DNA from: an uncultured bacterium
Lineage (GTDB): Bacteria > Verrucomicrobiota > Lentisphaeria > Victivallales > UBA1829
NCBI GenBank assembly: GCA_900548385.1
Contig: URKJ01000015.1
Location: forward strand, 26,905-90,904
Reading direction: 5' to 3'
DNA length: 64,000 bases
In this document: in pieces, positions 23,111-32,498 of the stretch
Layout of the letters: the number at the start of each line of letters is the position of its first letter
Numbering within the stretch: position 1 is the first letter of the stretch
Program-made: the position numbers and the translations under genes
The notes under the pieces: model-generated
What the model saw: the letters and a program-made list of their open reading frames with translations, nothing else
Told to the model about the DNA's origin: nothing
Database searches by the model: none

Positions 23111-23488
23111 ATGGCTGAGAAAAAAGAATTGATCGAATGTGCCGCGCATCATGCGGATAAAGTGCGGGACGTGGAAGCCGGGTTGACGGAGGCGGAATTG
23201 CTGGGCGAGATGGCGGGACTGTTCAAAGTCCTGTCTGATCCGACGCGTTTGAAAATCGTGAACGCCCTGCTGCTTTCGGAATTGTGCGTCTGTGATATTA
23301 CGGCGATAGTCCGGCTCCCGCAACCGTCGATTTCCCATCATCTGAAAGAACTGCGCCTTGCGCGTCTGGTGAAATTCCGCAAATCCGGCAGGGAGACTTA
23401 CTATTCCCTGAATGATTATCATATTCAACTGCTGTTTGATTTGTGCCGGACGCATTCTGCGGAGCAGATGCCGAAAGGAGCGTGCTGA
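23111..23488 (+). CDS. ArsR/SmtB-family metal-sensing repressor
   Basis: A 125-residue winged-helix repressor. The ATG at 23111 has GGGAGG 6 bases upstream; an earlier in-frame ATG at 23093 lacks one. The recognition region is LPQPSISHHLKELRLARL. Two metal sites are visible: ELCVCD in helix 3 with upstream ECAAHH (CadC/ArsR-like alpha3N site), and DYHIQLLFDLCRTHSAE in helix 5, which has the exact D-x-H...H-x2-E spacing of the SmtB/CzrA/NmtR alpha5 site. Metal (Zn, Cd or Pb) should release it from DNA. It precedes a metal-export ATPase by 1 base. Confidence 0.9.
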   Translation: MAEKKELIECAAHHADKVRDVEAGLTEAELLGEMAGLFKVLSDPTRLKIVNALLLSELCVCDITAIVRLPQPSISHHLKELRLARLVKFRKSGRETYYSLNDYHIQLLFDLCRTHSAEQMPKGAC

Positions 23489-23489
23489 G

Positions 23490-25409
23490 ATGTGTTGCTG
23501 CTGCGGTGAATCCGGCGGACATCGTCGTCCGGAATATGAACGGAACCTTGCGGGGGATTTTTTTCACCGTTTCCGGACGGATTATCCGCTGTGCGCGGCG
23601 TCTCTGCTGTTTTTCGGGACGCTTGCAGCGGGTCTGGTGACGGAGCTTCCGGCGCCGGTCCGGATCGGCGGGTATCTGACCGCCTGGCTTCTGGTGATCG
23701 TCAAACTTTTTCCGGAATTGCGGGAACAGCTGCGCCGGAAACAGTTCTTCAATGAATTCACTCTGATGATCGCGGCGACTGCCGGAGCATTCTGGCTCGG
23801 AGAATACGCGGAGGGTGCGGCGGTGATTCTTTTCTATTCGGTCGGCGAGATGTTTCAGGAGCTCGCCGTGGATCATGCGAGGAATTCGGTCCTGAGCATG
23901 CTGGATTTCAGCGGCGACCGGATTCGCGTCCATCGGGATGGCGGAACTGTTGCGGTGACGGTCCGGGAAGCGGCGGCCGGGGATGTCGTGACGCTTGCAC
24001 CGGGCGAAAAAGTCCCGCTGGACGGTGAACTGCTGTCCGCTTCCGCTGTGATGAATACATCTGCAGTGACCGGAGAGCCGGTTCCCGCGGAGATGGAGTG
24101 CGGAGCCCGTCTTTACGCCGGGATGATCAACGGCGGCCGTGCGTGTGAAATGCGGGTGACTGCATGCTGGGAAGAGGGGTCTACTGCGAAGATCCTGCAT
24201 AATATCGAAGAAGCGGCGGAACGCAAATCCCGCGTTCAGCGGTTTATCACCCGTGTGGCGGCGGTCTATACGCCCTGCGTGTTCGGGCTTGCCGTGCTGA
24301 TTACGATCCTGCCTGCGCTGTTTGCGCGGGAGTACGAATTTTCCGTCTGGTTCGGCAGAGCGCTGATTTTTCTGGTGATTTCGTGCCCGTGTGCTCTGGT
24401 GGTATCCATTCCGCTCGGCTATTTCGGAGGGATCGGGCTGGCATCGAAAAACGGACTCTTTTTCAAAGGCGCGAATTATCTGGATGTCGTGACGCGTCTG
24501 ACCTGTATTGCATTCGACAAGACCGGGACGCTGACCAAAGGGATCCTCTCCGTCAAGCGCACGGTGACACTTCCCGGAGCGCCGGAATGGCTGCCGTTTG
24601 TGATCGCTCTGGAATCGGGATCGAATCATCCGGCGGCGCAGGCGGTTGCCCGTCTGGGGGAGGGGATGCGCGGTCTGCCGGAGATCGTTGAGGCGGAGGA
24701 ACTGCCGGGGATGGGACTCCGCGGAATTTCCGGGGATACGGAGATTCTCGCGGGAAACCGCCGCCTGTTTGAGTCGCGCAGAATTGCGCTGCCGGAGGTT
24801 GAGTCGGATCTCAACTGTGTTTTCGTGGCGCTGAACGGGACGCCTGTCGGTTATTTCCTGCTGGACGACGTTGTCAAAGAGGAGACGGCGGAAGCCTTGG
24901 AGCGCTTGCGCGGGGAGGGAATCCGCACGGTTCTGCTTTCGGGCGACCGCGAGGCAACGGCGCGCCGTGTGGCGGAGTCGCTTGGGATTGAAGAGGTTCA
25001 CGCGGAACTGCTGCCGGACGATAAACGCACCGTTTTACGGGAACTCAAAAAGGAGTCGGCGACTGTTGCATTCGTCGGAGACGGCATCAACGATGCGGCG
25101 GTTCTTGCGGAATCGGATCTTGGGATCGCGATCGGCAAAAACGGCAGTGATCTTGCGATTGACGCTGCGGACCTTGTGATTCGCGACGGGGATTTGCGGC
25201 GTATTGATCTTGCGATCCGGATCGGCCGCAGGACCCGTGCCGTTGTCTGGCAGAACATTGTCTTTGCGTTTACCGTGAAAGCGGCGGTCCTGATTCTCGG
25301 AGCATTCGGTGCCGCGACGATGTGGGAGGCGGTGTTTGCGGATGTCGGAGTTGCTCTTCTTGCGATCCTCAACGCCGTCCGGATTCAGCGTTCGGAGCTG
25401 GAGCTTTAA
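23490..25409 (+). CDS. Zn/Cd/Pb-type P1B ATPase
   Basis: A 639-residue heavy-metal exporter in the inner membrane. The start is the ATG after AAAGGAG; the upstream part of the frame overlaps the repressor and is not coding. There is no HMA domain; a CCCCGESGGH stretch at the extreme N-terminus is a short metal-binding substitute. Key motifs are TGEPVPAE (actuator), SCPCALV (C299-P300-C301) in the ion-binding membrane helix, FDKTGTLTK (D343 phosphorylated), GSNHPAA (HP motif) and VGDGINDAAVLAESDLGIAIG. CPC plus the ArsR partner points to Zn/Cd/Pb export (P1B-2) and not copper. Confidence 0.92.
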   Translation: MCCCCGESGGHRRPEYERNLAGDFFHRFRTDYPLCAASLLFFGTLAAGLVTELPAPVRIGGYLTAWLLVIVKLFPELREQLRRKQFFNEFTLMIAATAGAFWLGEYAEGAAVILFYSVGEMFQELAVDHARNSVLSMLDFSGDRIRVHRDGGTVAVTVREAAAGDVVTLAPGEKVPLDGELLSASAVMNTSAVTGEPVPAEMECGARLYAGMINGGRACEMRVTACWEEGSTAKILHNIEEAAERKSRVQRFITRVAAVYTPCVFGLAVLITILPALFAREYEFSVWFGRALIFLVISCPCALVVSIPLGYFGGIGLASKNGLFFKGANYLDVVTRLTCIAFDKTGTLTKGILSVKRTVTLPGAPEWLPFVIALESGSNHPAAQAVARLGEGMRGLPEIVEAEELPGMGLRGISGDTEILAGNRRLFESRRIALPEVESDLNCVFVALNGTPVGYFLLDDVVKEETAEALERLRGEGIRTVLLSGDREATARRVAESLGIEEVHAELLPDDKRTVLRELKKESATVAFVGDGINDAAVLAESDLGIAIGKNGSDLAIDAADLVIRDGDLRRIDLAIRIGRRTRAVVWQNIVFAFTVKAAVLILGAFGAATMWEAVFADVGVALLAILNAVRIQRSELEL

Positions 25410-25442
25410 GCGGTTCCTGTGGAAAACGGTTTCAAAAAATGG

Positions 25443-25474
25443 CGGAACAGCAGTGGCGCAGTTCCGTCTTTTTT
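25443..25474 (+). terminator. Probable intrinsic terminator after the ATPase gene
   Basis: CGGAAC (25443-25448) pairs with GTTCCG (25461-25466) around a GC-rich 12-base loop, and a TCTTTTTT tract follows. Confidence 0.6.
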
Positions 25475-25609
25475 CATCATTTTTGAAAAAAATCCTGCAA
25501 AACGGTGTTTTTCGTTACTATTTTCAGTTCCGCCGCTTTTTTTCTGCTAAAGAAGAGTTATATTAGCCGTTGTCAGTCGCAAACCAACGAAAGGATTGAA
25601 AAAAGAAAC

Positions 25610-25954
25610 ATGCCTGTTATCGTTACCACAGCGCTGCTGCTGATCTGCTCCAATCTGTTCATGACGTTTGCATGGTATGGACATTTGAAAGATATGTCGG
25701 GAAAAGCGTGGTATCTCGCGGCGCTGGTGAGCTGGGGGATTGCGTTGTTTGAATATTTGATTCAGGTCCCGGCGAACCGGATCGGATACGAAGGCGGGCT
25801 GACGCTTGCACAACTTAAAATCATGCAGGAGGTTATTACGCTTTCGGTCTTTGTACCGTTTTCGATTCTTTATATGAAAGAGGGGTTCAAACTGGATTAC
25901 GTCTGGGCGGCGCTCTGTATGACCGGAGCTGTCTATTTTATGTTCAGACATTAA
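25610..25954 (+). CDS. DUF486 (DMT-like) four-helix membrane protein
   Basis: A 114-residue inner-membrane protein starting MPVIVTTALLL. The frame is open 35 codons further upstream, but that part reads through the promoter region. Four hydrophobic helices and the internal LFEYLIQVPANRIGY, TLAQLKIMQEVITL and SVFVPFSILYMKE segments are those of the DUF486 family, a small relative of drug/metabolite transporters. The function is unknown. A TATATT at 25559-25564 could be its -10 element, but no convincing -35 precedes it. Confidence 0.85.
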   Translation: MPVIVTTALLLICSNLFMTFAWYGHLKDMSGKAWYLAALVSWGIALFEYLIQVPANRIGYEGGLTLAQLKIMQEVITLSVFVPFSILYMKEGFKLDYVWAALCMTGAVYFMFRH

Positions 25955-25979
25955 TACAACAAACAGGAGGAGGCGGAAT

Positions 25980-26576
25980 ATGATTCAGAATCTCGTACAC
26001 ACGGTCGGCAATTTTCTTGCGGGTGACATCGCCATGACTCTTTACTGGTGCGCGGCGATCGGAGGAACGGTGTTTTTCCTGGTTGCTCTGCTGTTTTCCT
26101 CGTTTGAAGTCGGCGGAGTCGATTCTCCCGATGTCGCCGCAGACGGCACATTTGATGTCGGGGGGCATGTCGATACCGGATTTGCCGATTTCCAGTTTAT
26201 CAGTATGAAATCCATTTTCGCGTATGTGACCATGTTCGGCTGGGTCGGCGTCGTCTGGGGAAAATCCGGCTGGATCGGCTTTATCGCCGCATTCCTCATT
26301 GGACTGCTCGCGATGTTCCTGACCGCTCTTGCCGTCTGGATGATGTTGAAACTTCAGCATTCCGGCAATATTACGGACCGCGACATGACGGGGCTCACGG
26401 GAACGGTTTATATTACGGTTCCCGCCGGCCGGTCCGCCTCCGGGAAAGTAACGGTGCCGGTGCACGGGTCGACTTGTGAAGTGACTGCCGTTTCCGATAC
26501 GGAGCTTCCGACCGGAACAGGCGTCCGGCTTGTGAAAGTTCTGGAGCCCTCCAAATTTCTGGTGGAGAAAGCGTAA
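25980..26576 (+). CDS. NfeD/YuaF-like membrane protein with OB-fold tail
   Basis: A 198-residue protein. Two or three hydrophobic segments (about residues 16-40, 78-96 and 98-122) flank an acidic periplasmic-type loop. From residue 132 the soluble domain (DMTGLTGTVYITVPAGRSASGKV...VRLVKVLEPSKFLV) has the OB-fold pattern of NfeD/YuaF proteins. These partner SPFH/flotillin proteins in membrane organisation, but no SPFH gene is adjacent here. An AGGAGG site precedes the ATG by about 7 bases, and thiL follows 6 bases after the stop. Confidence 0.7.
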   Translation: MIQNLVHTVGNFLAGDIAMTLYWCAAIGGTVFFLVALLFSSFEVGGVDSPDVAADGTFDVGGHVDTGFADFQFISMKSIFAYVTMFGWVGVVWGKSGWIGFIAAFLIGLLAMFLTALAVWMMLKLQHSGNITDRDMTGLTGTVYITVPAGRSASGKVTVPVHGSTCEVTAVSDTELPTGTGVRLVKVLEPSKFLVEKA

Positions 26577-26582
26577 ACGGAT

Positions 26583-27464
26583 ATGGATGAGGAAAAGCTC
26601 GTTGCGGAGCTGAAAGCGGTTTTTCCGCAGCGTCCCGAAGTGGCGGAGGGGCCGGGAGATGACTGTGCCGTGATCCGGCTTCCGGGAATGGAACGTCTGC
26701 TGCTCGCGGCGGTGGATCAGGTTGTTGCCGGAGTCCATTTTCTGGCGGAGGAACCGCCGGAACGCATTGCCGCGAAACTGGTCCGGCGGAATGTCAGCGA
26801 CATTGCCGCGATGGGCGGTTCTCCTGCGTATGCCATGCTTACCGCCGCCATGGAGCCGCTGACGCAGAAGTTTCTCTCCGCGTTTCACCGGGGAGTGCAG
26901 GACGTATGCGCGGAATACGGGATGTGCGTGGTCGGAGGCGACGTGTCGTCACTTCCCGCTCCGGGTGCGGTATTTACGCTTTCGATTTTCGGTTATGCCG
27001 AACCGGGTACGGTGAAGCTGCGCCGGACCGCGCGCGCCGGGGATTTGCTCTGCGGGACCGGGTGTTACGGGCGTTCGTTTGAGTCGGGACACCACCTGAC
27101 GTTCCGTCCGCGTCTGCGGGAAGGGCTGCTGCTCGGCAGGACGGCGGCGGTTCATGCGATGATGGATGTCAGCGACGGTCTGCTGAAAGATGCGTGCCGG
27201 ATGGCGTTTGCTTCCGGTCTTGCGCTGGAGTTCGAGTGCAGTCGTATTCCGCTCCGGGAGGGGGCGACGGTTGCGGATGCGCTCTGTGACGGCGAGGATT
27301 ACGAACTGATCTGCGCAGTGGCTCCGGATGCGGCGGACTCCCTGTGCGCCGCGTTTCCGCATTTGACCCGGATGGGTGTATTTAAGGAGGGAACCCCCGG
27401 CACGGTTTCGGGGATTCCCGTTTTGAATAAGAAAGGATTCGATCATTTTCATGAAGCAGTTTGA
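26583..27464 (+). CDS. thiL: Thiamine-monophosphate kinase
   Basis: A 293-residue protein of the PurM/ThiL fold that makes thiamine diphosphate from the monophosphate. Diagnostic segments are GPGDDCAVI, DQVVAGVHFL, NVSDIAAMGG, VVGGDVSS, MDVSDGLLKDA and DGEDYELI, in the family order. It overlaps tsaE by 14 bp, beginning a thiL-tsaE-truA-mutM run of translationally linked genes. Confidence 0.93.
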   Translation: MDEEKLVAELKAVFPQRPEVAEGPGDDCAVIRLPGMERLLLAAVDQVVAGVHFLAEEPPERIAAKLVRRNVSDIAAMGGSPAYAMLTAAMEPLTQKFLSAFHRGVQDVCAEYGMCVVGGDVSSLPAPGAVFTLSIFGYAEPGTVKLRRTARAGDLLCGTGCYGRSFESGHHLTFRPRLREGLLLGRTAAVHAMMDVSDGLLKDACRMAFASGLALEFECSRIPLREGATVADALCDGEDYELICAVAPDAADSLCAAFPHLTRMGVFKEGTPGTVSGIPVLNKKGFDHFHEAV

Positions 27465-27876
27465 AACATATTCTCCGGAGGAAACCGAGGCTCTTGCGGC
27501 GCGGATCGCGTCGGAAACGAAACCCGGAACCATCATTCTCCTGCGCGGTGATCTCGGAGCGGGCAAAACGGCGTTTACGCGCGGCTTCGCCCGCGGACTC
27601 GGTATTGCCGATCCGGTGTCCAGTCCCACATTTACGATCGTTCAGGAATATCCGTATGCCGACGGGCGTATGCTGTACCACATGGACCTTTACCGCATTC
27701 ATGATTCGGATGCCGCACTGGCGTTCGGGATCGACGATTTCCTGTTTGACAGCCGTGCCATTTCCCTGATCGAGTGGCCCGAACGCGCCGAAGACCTGTA
27801 TCCGCCGGATGCCGTCAATATCGGGATTGAGCATACCGAAGAGGAAAATCACCGCATTATCACGATCCGGGACTGA
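27451..27876 (+). CDS. tsaE: tRNA t6A biosynthesis ATPase TsaE
   Basis: A 141-residue P-loop protein. RGDLGAGKT (Walker A, 32-40) is followed by SSPTFTIVQEY and the SLIEWPER motif of TsaE. It works with TsaB and TsaD in threonylcarbamoyl modification of A37 in ANN-reading tRNAs; those partners are not in the window. The start lies inside the end of thiL. Confidence 0.94.
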   Translation: MKQFETYSPEETEALAARIASETKPGTIILLRGDLGAGKTAFTRGFARGLGIADPVSSPTFTIVQEYPYADGRMLYHMDLYRIHDSDAALAFGIDDFLFDSRAISLIEWPERAEDLYPPDAVNIGIEHTEEENHRIITIRD

Positions 27877-27877
27877 C

Positions 27878-28684
27878 ATGGACGACGGACAGCTTACGTT
27901 CAAGATGGAGATTGCGTTCGACGGTACGAATTACCGCGGCTGGCAGACGCAGCCGAACGGGATTACCGTGCAGCAGGTGATCGAAGAGCGCCTGGGACGC
28001 CTTTTCGGCAATATTCCGATCCGTATTCAAGGGAGCAGCCGTACCGATTCCGGGGTGCACGCTCTGGGAATGGTCGCGTCGTTCCGTGCCCCCGAACGGC
28101 GGAATATTCCCGACTGGAAAATCCTCAAGGCGATGAACCGTCTGCTTCCCGAAGACATCCGTATCCGTTCAGTGGAGGTGGTTCCGCCGGAATTCAATGC
28201 CCGGTTTGCGGCAAAAGGCAAATCCTATGTTTATGTCATCAACAGCGGGGAGATCAACCCGTTTACCGCCCGCTGGAGCTGGCGGCTGTTCGATTTTGAA
28301 AACACCGCTGCCGTTCAGACCGCGCTGGATCACTTGCGGGGAACACATGATTTTACGAGCTTTGCGGTTGAATCGAAGAAATACGATGACCCGGTCCGTT
28401 CGATCATCCGCGCGGAGATCTATGAGTGCGGCCCTCTGAAATGTATTCACTTCATCGGGGACGGTTTTCTTTACAAGATGGTGCGGAGCATGGTCGGCGT
28501 ATTGGCGGAGATCGGACGGAACCGTCTGCCTGCGGAGATCGTGCCGGAGATGCTGGAGAAGCGCAGCCGGTCGTGCGCCCGCGATACCGCTCCCGCCGCC
28601 GGGTTGTTCCTGATGAAAGTTTTTTATGAGCACAATGGGTGGGACCGCTATGAAATGCGTTCCGTTCCCTGGGAGCTTTACTGA
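27878..28684 (+). CDS. truA: tRNA pseudouridine(38-40) synthase
   Basis: A 268-residue TruA. The catalytic Asp lies in GSSRTDSGVHALG (D57). FDGTNYRGWQTQPNG opens the fold and FLYKMVRSMVGVLAEIG is the conserved RNA-contact helix. It begins 1 base after the tsaE stop; an internal ATG nine codons on is a weaker alternative. It ends in a TGATG overlap with mutM. Confidence 0.95.
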   Translation: MDDGQLTFKMEIAFDGTNYRGWQTQPNGITVQQVIEERLGRLFGNIPIRIQGSSRTDSGVHALGMVASFRAPERRNIPDWKILKAMNRLLPEDIRIRSVEVVPPEFNARFAAKGKSYVYVINSGEINPFTARWSWRLFDFENTAAVQTALDHLRGTHDFTSFAVESKKYDDPVRSIIRAEIYECGPLKCIHFIGDGFLYKMVRSMVGVLAEIGRNRLPAEIVPEMLEKRSRSCARDTAPAAGLFLMKVFYEHNGWDRYEMRSVPWELY

Positions 28685-29514
28685 TGCCGGAGCTGCCGGA
28701 AGTCGAGACGGTGCGGCGCGTGCTGGCTCCCCAGCTGTGCGGAAAGCGGATCACCGGTCTGATCGCCGTTCGTCCGCAGGTTCTCGCCTTTCCCGGTGCG
28801 GAGCAGTTCCGCGACGGAGTGGTCGGTACTTCGTTCGAGGCTGTGGATCGGCGCGGCAAATTTCTGCTGTTCCGCCTGCGGAACCTCCGGACTCTGACCG
28901 TACATCTCCGTATGACCGGCACCCTGCTGATCGAGCCGCCGGAGAACCCGGTTGTGAAACATACGCATGTGATCGTTGCGCTTGACGACGGGCGGCAGCT
29001 GCGGTTTACGGATCCGCGCCGTTTCGGGCGTTTCTGGCTGACCGGAGCGGGAGAGCCGGATACCGTTTCCGGTGTGCACCGTCTGGGGATTGAGCCGGAT
29101 GACCCGCGGCTGACTTCCGCATATCTGCAGCGGCTGTTTGCCGGACGCAGGAAAGCGGTCAAGGAGTGTCTGCTGGAACAGTCCGGCATTGCGGGGATCG
29201 GCAACATCTATTCCGATGAGATTCTTTTTGCCGCCCGTATTCATCCCGCCCGCAGTGCGGGTTCTCTTTCCGGCGGAGAATGGGAGGTGCTTGCGGCTGT
29301 GATTCCCGTTGTAATGGCGTATTATGTGGAAAAAAATGCGATTTCGCCCGATGATTATCTCGCGGGCAGGGGAACTGATTACCGCAATACGCCGTTTCTG
29401 AATGTTTACGGCCGCGCCGGAGAGCCCTGCCGGAACTGCGGAACGCCGCTGCAACGGACCGTGATCGGCGGACGGAGCAGCTGTTTTTGTCCGGTGTGCC
29501 AGAAGCCGGGATGA
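28684..29514 (+). CDS. mutM: Formamidopyrimidine-DNA glycosylase
   Basis: A 276-residue Fpg. MPELPEVET gives the catalytic Pro2 and Glu3 after Met removal; RRGKF carries the conserved Lys59; GIGNIYSDEIL is the helix-two-turn-helix and CRNCGTPLQ ... CFCPVC the C-terminal zinc finger. It excises 8-oxoguanine and nicks the strand. It is the last gene of this + strand run and faces the MATE gene 7 bases away. Confidence 0.95.
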   Translation: MPELPEVETVRRVLAPQLCGKRITGLIAVRPQVLAFPGAEQFRDGVVGTSFEAVDRRGKFLLFRLRNLRTLTVHLRMTGTLLIEPPENPVVKHTHVIVALDDGRQLRFTDPRRFGRFWLTGAGEPDTVSGVHRLGIEPDDPRLTSAYLQRLFAGRRKAVKECLLEQSGIAGIGNIYSDEILFAARIHPARSAGSLSGGEWEVLAAVIPVVMAYYVEKNAISPDDYLAGRGTDYRNTPFLNVYGRAGEPCRNCGTPLQRTVIGGRSSCFCPVCQKPG

Positions 29515-29521
29515 AACCGCG

Positions 29522-30994
29522 TCAGACCGCCGCTTCCGGTTCCTCCTCTTCCGCAGGCGCGTCCGGCAGGTCGATGACTTTGATCGTTTTCCAGACTCCG
29601 GACCGGCGCCGCCAGACCATCAGCGCCGCATCGACGGCGATATAGAACGTCAGCAGAGTCCAGATTTCCGTCAGGCTGGAGTGGAAACAATAGACCAACA
29701 GGACCGTTCCGGGGATCTGGATCAGCCATGACGTGGAAACGCCGATGATCAGCGGGACTTTGGTGTCGCCCGCGCCGCGCAGACTGCCCATCGTGATGAA
29801 GCGGACCGCGTCGAATACATTGAAGACCACGGCGAAATGGAGGATCAGAATAACGTACCGCTCCACCAGAGCGGCGTCCATTCCGGTCGATCCGCCGCTG
29901 CGGGAGCTGAACAGATGCACCAGCAGTTCGGGCGAGAAAAGATAGAAGAGAGCGGCGAAAGTCATCCACACGATCAGGATCCGCCACGAGCGCCAGCAGA
30001 TTCGTTCGGCGACAAGCAGACGGCGTCGCCCGATGAACTGCCCGGTGATGATGCTGGTCGCGTCCATGAGACCGATCATCGGCATATTGCCGATCATGTT
30101 GATTGAGAGGGCGATGCTGGTTGCGGCGAGCGCTTCGTTTCCGGTGTAGCCGATCATCATGACGACGATTGCAAAGGCGGCATTGCGGATGAACGTTTGG
30201 AGTCCCGCCGGAGTGCCGAAGCAGAGCAGCTTGCGGATGATCTGCCAATCGACGTTCCGGTGTGTGCGCGTGGCATATTCATTCTGGTCGAGCAGCAGGA
30301 AGCAGGCTGCTGCGATTGCCAGCGTACAGAAATTCGCGATGGAGTTTGCGATTCCCGCTCCGAGAATGCCCAGTGCGGGAAGCCCGCATTTTCCGAAGAT
30401 CAGCAGGTAGTTCAGCGGTACGTTGATGAAACAGCCGATGATCTTTACCTTTGCCACGAACGAGGTCCTGCCGCGTCCGGTGAAAAAGGAAAAGAACGCG
30501 GTTTCCATGCAGGTAAGCCCGGCACAGGGTGCCATTCCGGTGAAATATTCGATTTCAAAATTGGCGATTTGCGGATCATGACCGTTATGCAGAATGATCC
30601 ATTTTCCGCCGAGCGGCAGCAGAAAGACGAGGAGCCCGGCGACGGCGGCGCCGAAATAGAAGCCGTTCCATGCGGAGCGCACACAGCCCTCCCGGTTTCC
30701 GGAACCGTAATATTGCGAAACGATCGTAGCCGTGAAACTGGTCGTGATCAGGAAGAACGCCATGAGGGTGAAGAACATCTGTCCGGCGGGCATGGCGGCG
30801 GCGATCTCTTCCGGAGAATTTTTCGCAAGAAAAATGCGGTTGACCACCATCATGATCGTGTTGCTGGCGCTGAGAATGATCAGCGGCCACGCAAGCCGCC
30901 AGATTTCCACATAGCCGCCCGGCTCCAGAAACTGACGCCGGCTGAACAGCGAAATACAGTAGCGTCCGAACTTATGAAATAAACCTGCAAACAT
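29522..30994 (-). CDS. MATE-family efflux transporter
   Basis: A 490-residue protein with about twelve hydrophobic helices in two related halves. SQYYGSGNREGCVRSAW near residue 95 and GQFIGRRRLLVAERICWRSW in the second half are the paired MATE loop motifs. The C-terminus is acidic. It probably exchanges Na+ or H+ for a drug or metabolite; the substrate is unknown. Confidence 0.88.
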   Translation of the reverse strand: MFAGLFHKFGRYCISLFSRRQFLEPGGYVEIWRLAWPLIILSASNTIMMVVNRIFLAKNSPEEIAAAMPAGQMFFTLMAFFLITTSFTATIVSQYYGSGNREGCVRSAWNGFYFGAAVAGLLVFLLPLGGKWIILHNGHDPQIANFEIEYFTGMAPCAGLTCMETAFFSFFTGRGRTSFVAKVKIIGCFINVPLNYLLIFGKCGLPALGILGAGIANSIANFCTLAIAAACFLLLDQNEYATRTHRNVDWQIIRKLLCFGTPAGLQTFIRNAAFAIVVMMIGYTGNEALAATSIALSINMIGNMPMIGLMDATSIITGQFIGRRRLLVAERICWRSWRILIVWMTFAALFYLFSPELLVHLFSSRSGGSTGMDAALVERYVILILHFAVVFNVFDAVRFITMGSLRGAGDTKVPLIIGVSTSWLIQIPGTVLLVYCFHSSLTEIWTLLTFYIAVDAALMVWRRRSGVWKTIKVIDLPDAPAEEEEPEAAV

Positions 30995-31163
30995 ACTTTC
31001 GAAACCGTATTGTCATAATATTGGGCCCGGCGGTTGCCCCCCGGCGCTTCAAATCTGCCGTTCACCGGCAGAACAGCATACTATACCATGAATCTTCGGA
31101 AAGTCAATTTATTAATATTGCTGAAATATCAGAATTGCCAATTTGTAATTTGAGAACCGGCTC

Positions 31164-31191
31164 TTGAAAACCATCGTTCCGCATGTATATT
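31164..31191 (+). promoter_or_regulatory. Promoter of the FabF/Dus genes
   Basis: TTGAAA (31164-31169) and TATATT (31186-31191) are 16 bases apart, with about 55 bases to the ATG. The rest of the 258-bp gap (30995-31252) shows a short CTGCCG/CGGCAG hairpin near 31055 but no gene. Confidence 0.6.
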
Positions 31192-31252
31192 AAATTGGAA
31201 TTGTAAATCATTAAACGGAACGGGGTTTCGTTTCAACAGGGAAGGATAGTTC

Positions 31253-32485
31253 ATGGCAGACAGAATCGTTGTATCCGGACGCGGACTTGTCACTCCGATC
31301 GGAGTCGGGCTTGAGGAGAATACGGAATCGCTGAAACATGGGAAAACCGGTACCGTGTTTGTCCCGGAATGGCGGGAACTGGGGCTTGACGCCCAGGTTG
31401 CCGGACTTTCCGATCACGATGTGGAATGCCCGGTTCTCAATCAGAAGAACAAACGCTTCATGTCCGTCAACTCCAAAATGGCGGTTGCCGCCGCTTACGA
31501 AGCGCTCATCGAAGCCGGATTCACGATGGAGACCCTGCCGCACGACATGGCGGTGATCAACGGCTGCGGCGGAAGCGCGTATTCTGAAGTTTATGCCAAT
31601 GCAGCGGCGTTCATCGAATCGAAACGCATCCGTAAAGTTTCCCCGTTTGCCGTTCCCCGGATCATGCCTTCTTCCGCCGTTGCCAACCTTTCCCTTGTGT
31701 TCGGGCTTACCGGAGAATCTTACGACATCAGTTCCGCCTGCACCAGCAGCGCTCAGGCGATCATCGCCGGAGCCCGGCTGATCGCCTCCGGCGAATACGA
31801 CACCGTTCTGGTCGGCGGTTCCGAGGAAGTCAGCTGGCAGCAGGCGCTCGGCTTCAACGCCATGCGTGCACTTTCCCACTCCTACAACGATTGTCCGCAT
31901 CGTGCGAGCCGTCCGTTCGACAAAGGGCGCGACGGTTTCGTTTTGGGCGAGGGCGCCGGTATTCTTGTCCTTGAGCGGGAATCCTGCGCTCTGGCGCGCG
32001 GTCACAGGCCACATGCGGTTCTTTCCGGTTTTGCAGCCAACAGCAACGCCACCGATATGGTGATTCCGAATGCCGATTCCAGCGCGGATCTTATGATGCG
32101 CGCGATCCGCATGGCTGGGCTCAAGCCGGAAGATATCGGCTATATCAACACGCACGGAACCGCGACTCCGGTCGGCGACCCGGTCGAACTTGATTCCATC
32201 AAGCGGGTGTTCAACGCCTCCCGCAATGTCGCCATCAACAGTACAAAGTCCATGACCGGGCACATGATCGGTGCAGCGGGCGCGGTGGAAGCGATTTTCT
32301 CCACTCTGATGCTCGAACGCTCGTTCCTCTGCCCGACGGCGAACCTGGATGATCCCGCCGACGAGTTCGCGTGGGCGGACCTGATCCGCGAAACACGGGA
32401 AAATGTCGATGTCAAACATGCGCTGAGCAACAGTTTCGGATTCGGCGGCTCCAACGCCTGTCTTGTCTTCTCCAAGTGGGAATGA
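31253..32485 (+). CDS. fabF: 3-oxoacyl-ACP synthase II type
   Basis: A 410-residue condensing enzyme of fatty-acid elongation. Catalytic residues fall at E. coli FabF-like positions: Cys163 in SSACTSSAQ, His301 in NTHGTATPVGD, Lys332 and His337 in KSMTGHMIGAAG. NSFGFGGSNACLVF ends the protein. The AAGGA ribosome site is clear. It is the only single, free-standing fabF in the window; the ketosynthase at 54967 belongs to a specialised cluster. Confidence 0.92.
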   Translation: MADRIVVSGRGLVTPIGVGLEENTESLKHGKTGTVFVPEWRELGLDAQVAGLSDHDVECPVLNQKNKRFMSVNSKMAVAAAYEALIEAGFTMETLPHDMAVINGCGGSAYSEVYANAAAFIESKRIRKVSPFAVPRIMPSSAVANLSLVFGLTGESYDISSACTSSAQAIIAGARLIASGEYDTVLVGGSEEVSWQQALGFNAMRALSHSYNDCPHRASRPFDKGRDGFVLGEGAGILVLERESCALARGHRPHAVLSGFAANSNATDMVIPNADSSADLMMRAIRMAGLKPEDIGYINTHGTATPVGDPVELDSIKRVFNASRNVAINSTKSMTGHMIGAAGAVEAIFSTLMLERSFLCPTANLDDPADEFAWADLIRETRENVDVKHALSNSFGFGGSNACLVFSKWE

Positions 32486-32498
32486 ACTGAACCGCCGC

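Noticed and set aside
23298..25001. A 567-codon open frame antisense to the metal ATPase
   Set aside because: The P-type ATPase motifs on the + strand are unambiguous; the antisense frame is Arg/Gln-rich shadow sequence.
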